A stretch of DNA of 61,957 bases, taken from positions 1 to 61,957 of the forward strand of contig JAEZLJ010000097.1 in NCBI GenBank assembly GCA_023415275.1, in the 5' to 3' direction. Made by a program: the position numbers and the translations under genes. Under the pieces are notes generated by a model. The model did no database searches. It saw only the letters and a list, made by a program, of their open reading frames with translations, and was not told the origin of the DNA. Each line of letters starts with the position of its first letter. The stretch's first letter is position 1. This document shows positions 60,404 to 61,957 of this stretch, in pieces. The stretch comes from Bacteroidota bacterium. GTDB lineage: Bacteria; Bacteroidota; Bacteroidia; Chitinophagales; Chitinophagaceae.

Positions 60404-61036
60404 ATGGAAATTGTTCAGGCCAGCTATCTGATCAGCAGCCCCTCGGTAGAAAAATGTCCCAATCCTGATAAGGCAGAATATGCTTTTATTGGCAGAAGTA
60501 ATGTAGGGAAGTCTTCCCTGATCAATATGCTATGCAATAAAAAAGAATTGGCTAAAGTGTCTTCCTCACCCGGCAAGACGCAAATGATCAATCATTTCAT
60601 CATAACCTCCAGTGATAAAAAAGAATGGTACCTGGTAGACTTGCCAGGTTATGGATATGCCAAACGGTCTATAAAGCAAAGAAATAGCTGGCAGAAAATG
60701 ATTGAGGGCTATTTAAAGGGGCGGGAGAACCTGGTAAATCTTTTTGTTTTAATTGACAGCAGGATAAGCCCTCAGCAGATTGACCTGGACTTTATTAATA
60801 AATTAGGTGAATGGCAAATGCCTTTTGCCATAGTTTTTACCAAGGCCGACAAGTCAACCCAAAGGGAAACTGCCAATAATGTCAATGATTTTTTGAAAGA
60901 ATTACTCAAAACCTGGGAGGAGCCCCCGCCTCATTTTGTAACTTCCGCTGTTAAGAGAACTGGTTCCCGGCAACTATTGAGTTTTATAAGCGAATTGAAT
61001 GCTGCTTATGAAAAGCATAAAAAAGACAGGGTATAA
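60404..61036 (+). CDS. engB: Ribosome biogenesis GTPase YihA/YsxC/EngB
   Basis: 210 residues from ATG 60404, chosen because MEIVQASYLISS matches the family N-terminus; an upstream ATG (60350) would add 18 residues. GTPase motifs are G1 GRSNVGKSS, G2 SPGKTQMINHF, G3 DLPGYGYA, G4 TKADK and G5 TSAV. It is required for 50S subunit assembly. It follows the methylase gene, probably in the same operon. Confidence 0.95.
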   Translation: MEIVQASYLISSPSVEKCPNPDKAEYAFIGRSNVGKSSLINMLCNKKELAKVSSSPGKTQMINHFIITSSDKKEWYLVDLPGYGYAKRSIKQRNSWQKMIEGYLKGRENLVNLFVLIDSRISPQQIDLDFINKLGEWQMPFAIVFTKADKSTQRETANNVNDFLKELLKTWEEPPPHFVTSAVKRTGSRQLLSFISELNAAYEKHKKDRV

Positions 61037-61075
61037 TTTTTATATGTTATAAATTGCAACAGTTTAGGAAAGCAT

Positions 61076-61285
61076 ATGAAAAGACGGATTCAGGAAAGAA
61101 ATATCGTGATCATACTATTTATTCTCGTCATTATTACTTTTTCGTATGCAGAAAGAGATTCTCACAAGCTTGATCAACTTTACGCTCCCGCCAAAGCCTC
61201 TTATGCACCATCTCCCAAAGAAAAGAATGTGGCAGGGAACGAAGAACATAAAAAAAGTCTTGTTCTGAAGCTGGCTAAAATTTGA
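61076..61285 (+). CDS. Small secreted or anchored protein, unknown
   Basis: 69 residues. A basic N-terminus and one hydrophobic segment (about 10-25) ending SYA give a likely signal peptide. The rest is charged, with Pro/Ala/Lys. No family is recognised. It is 39 bp after engB. The 169 bp downstream (61286-61454) show nothing notable. Confidence 0.45.
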   Translation: MKRRIQERNIVIILFILVIITFSYAERDSHKLDQLYAPAKASYAPSPKEKNVAGNEEHKKSLVLKLAKI

Positions 61286-61454
61286 GCATTTACCTGTTAT
61301 CTATAGTACGTCTATTTTAAGTAAGTAATGCCTTGGAGAAGTTTTGGAATTAAAATCATTACAGTAATAAGCATTACATAGCCCCAGGTATTCTACCCCG
61401 TTATAAATAATTTTGGAAACAGGTATTACCTTCTAAAGATCAGAATGGCAAGCG

Positions 61455-61928
61455 TTAATTCACCACTTTATTAGCGCAACTACTACTGGCAAAAGCCTCA
61501 GGTTTGGCTTTAAAGGCAAATCCCATTCCCAGGATATAACCCATGGCTTCTTTCAGTGCGTCATTACTTTTAAAATGGGGATTGGTATTAATGTCTGCAT
61601 GAACTTCCATATCCACATCATAAATAGTAAAGAGATTGCACAATTCGTAGGCAATCTCTATACTCTTGGCAACTTCTACCAGCATTCTTTCTTTGATAGC
61701 AAACTGCTGTCTTGTTTTCTCGTTATGGATAAACATGAAGCCTCCGTGACCCTCCCTTAAGAAAACGATCACTGTAGCAAATTCGGTCTCCTGGCCTTTA
61801 ACCTGGGAGTCCGTACCAATACAAACTTTTAAACGGTAACCTGCCGTCGATTCACGCCTGATTACATTTTCAACAGCATCGTAAATGGGCAGATTAATGG
61901 TTTCTCCATTGAATTTTCTCCATTTCAT
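61455..61928 (-). CDS. RNase H-like YkuK family protein (DUF458)
   Basis: 157 residues. KVCIGTDSQVKG supplies the first acidic residue of an RNase H-like fold. A later VHADINTNPHFKSNDAL segment supplies others, with a GMGFAFKAKPEAFASS C-terminus. YkuK-like proteins are conserved but their substrate is not established. The start is close to the window edge yet complete. Confidence 0.82.
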   Translation of the reverse strand: MKWRKFNGETINLPIYDAVENVIRRESTAGYRLKVCIGTDSQVKGQETEFATVIVFLREGHGGFMFIHNEKTRQQFAIKERMLVEVAKSIEIAYELCNLFTIYDVDMEVHADINTNPHFKSNDALKEAMGYILGMGFAFKAKPEAFASSSCANKVVN

Positions 61929-61957
61929 ATAAAAAGAGGTTTTTCCAAGTTACGGAA

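Overview
The window comes from the chromosome of a Bacteroidetes bacterium, most likely family Chitinophagaceae. The evidence is Bacteroidetes-type promoters (TAnnTTTG -7 boxes), a PorP/SprF type IX secretion protein, a TonB-dependent receptor with a carboxypeptidase-like N-terminal domain, a Wzi-type outer-membrane protein, a clade II (Sec-type) NosZ, and low-GC coding sequence. Calls come from reading the sequence and translations alone; no database search was run.

Layout. 1-9.4 kb is housekeeping and envelope: the 3' part of a polysaccharide deacetylase/glycosyltransferase fusion, pyruvate dehydrogenase E2, an M1 aminopeptidase, a MutS-like ATPase, dihydroorotase and a Wzi-like barrel. 9.4-33.4 kb is a dense denitrification and nitric-oxide-defence island. 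It holds an rrf2 - RIC - PAS kinase - (receiver+Crp-type) regulator operon, divergent copper nitrite reductase nirK with an unusual 12-TM heme-copper-oxidase-like protein, a cytochrome c lipoprotein, a 604-residue unrecognised protein, an operon of lipoprotein / DUF2249 / NnrS-like / SufT-like / second Rrf2, a second RIC with DUF2249 domains, and a long nos operon (cytochrome c, nosZ, fasciclin lipoprotein, NosL fusion, nosD, nosF, nosY, NorC-like and NorB-like). A second HCO-like protein closes it tail to tail. 33.4-37.6 kb is a three-gene Cys-rich TonB uptake cluster, inferred to be for copper. 37.6-41.7 kb is an accessory patch: a lineage-specific unknown gene among repeats, an MntA/HepT toxin-antitoxin pair, a GIY-YIG protein and small unknown genes. 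41.9-45.6 kb encodes a ba3-type cytochrome c oxidase (subunits IIa, II, I), SCO and a cytochrome c. 45.7-61.9 kb returns to housekeeping and signalling: trmD, a hybrid kinase, a LytTR regulator, a large BNR-propeller protein, ade, anmK, upp, porP/sprF, a 3-methyladenine glycosylase, an EI24 protein, an RsmI-like methylase, engB and a YkuK-like protein.

How it works together. NirK reduces nitrite to NO; the NorC/NorB-like pair may reduce NO to N2O; NosZ, matured by NosL and NosDFY, reduces N2O to N2. RIC proteins, NnrS-like and SufT-like proteins handle NO stress and Fe-S repair. Two Rrf2 regulators with C-X6-C-X5-C motifs and one Crp-type response regulator are the likely sensors. Candidate operators for each regulator class were found by eye: an AGTATT-NN-AATACT palindrome in front of both RIC genes, GATA-N4-TATC palindromes near the 604-residue gene and a cytochrome gene, and FNR/DNR-like TGAT-N4-ATCA boxes before nirK, nos and the ba3 oxidase.

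The most novel points are a NorB-like protein lacking several canonical metal ligands, a pair of HSHFAFGGW membrane proteins, the 604-residue TIM-barrel-like protein, the Cys-rich uptake cluster, and a 61-bp element duplicated in the accessory patch. No tRNA, rRNA, CRISPR array, transposase or integrase was recognised.
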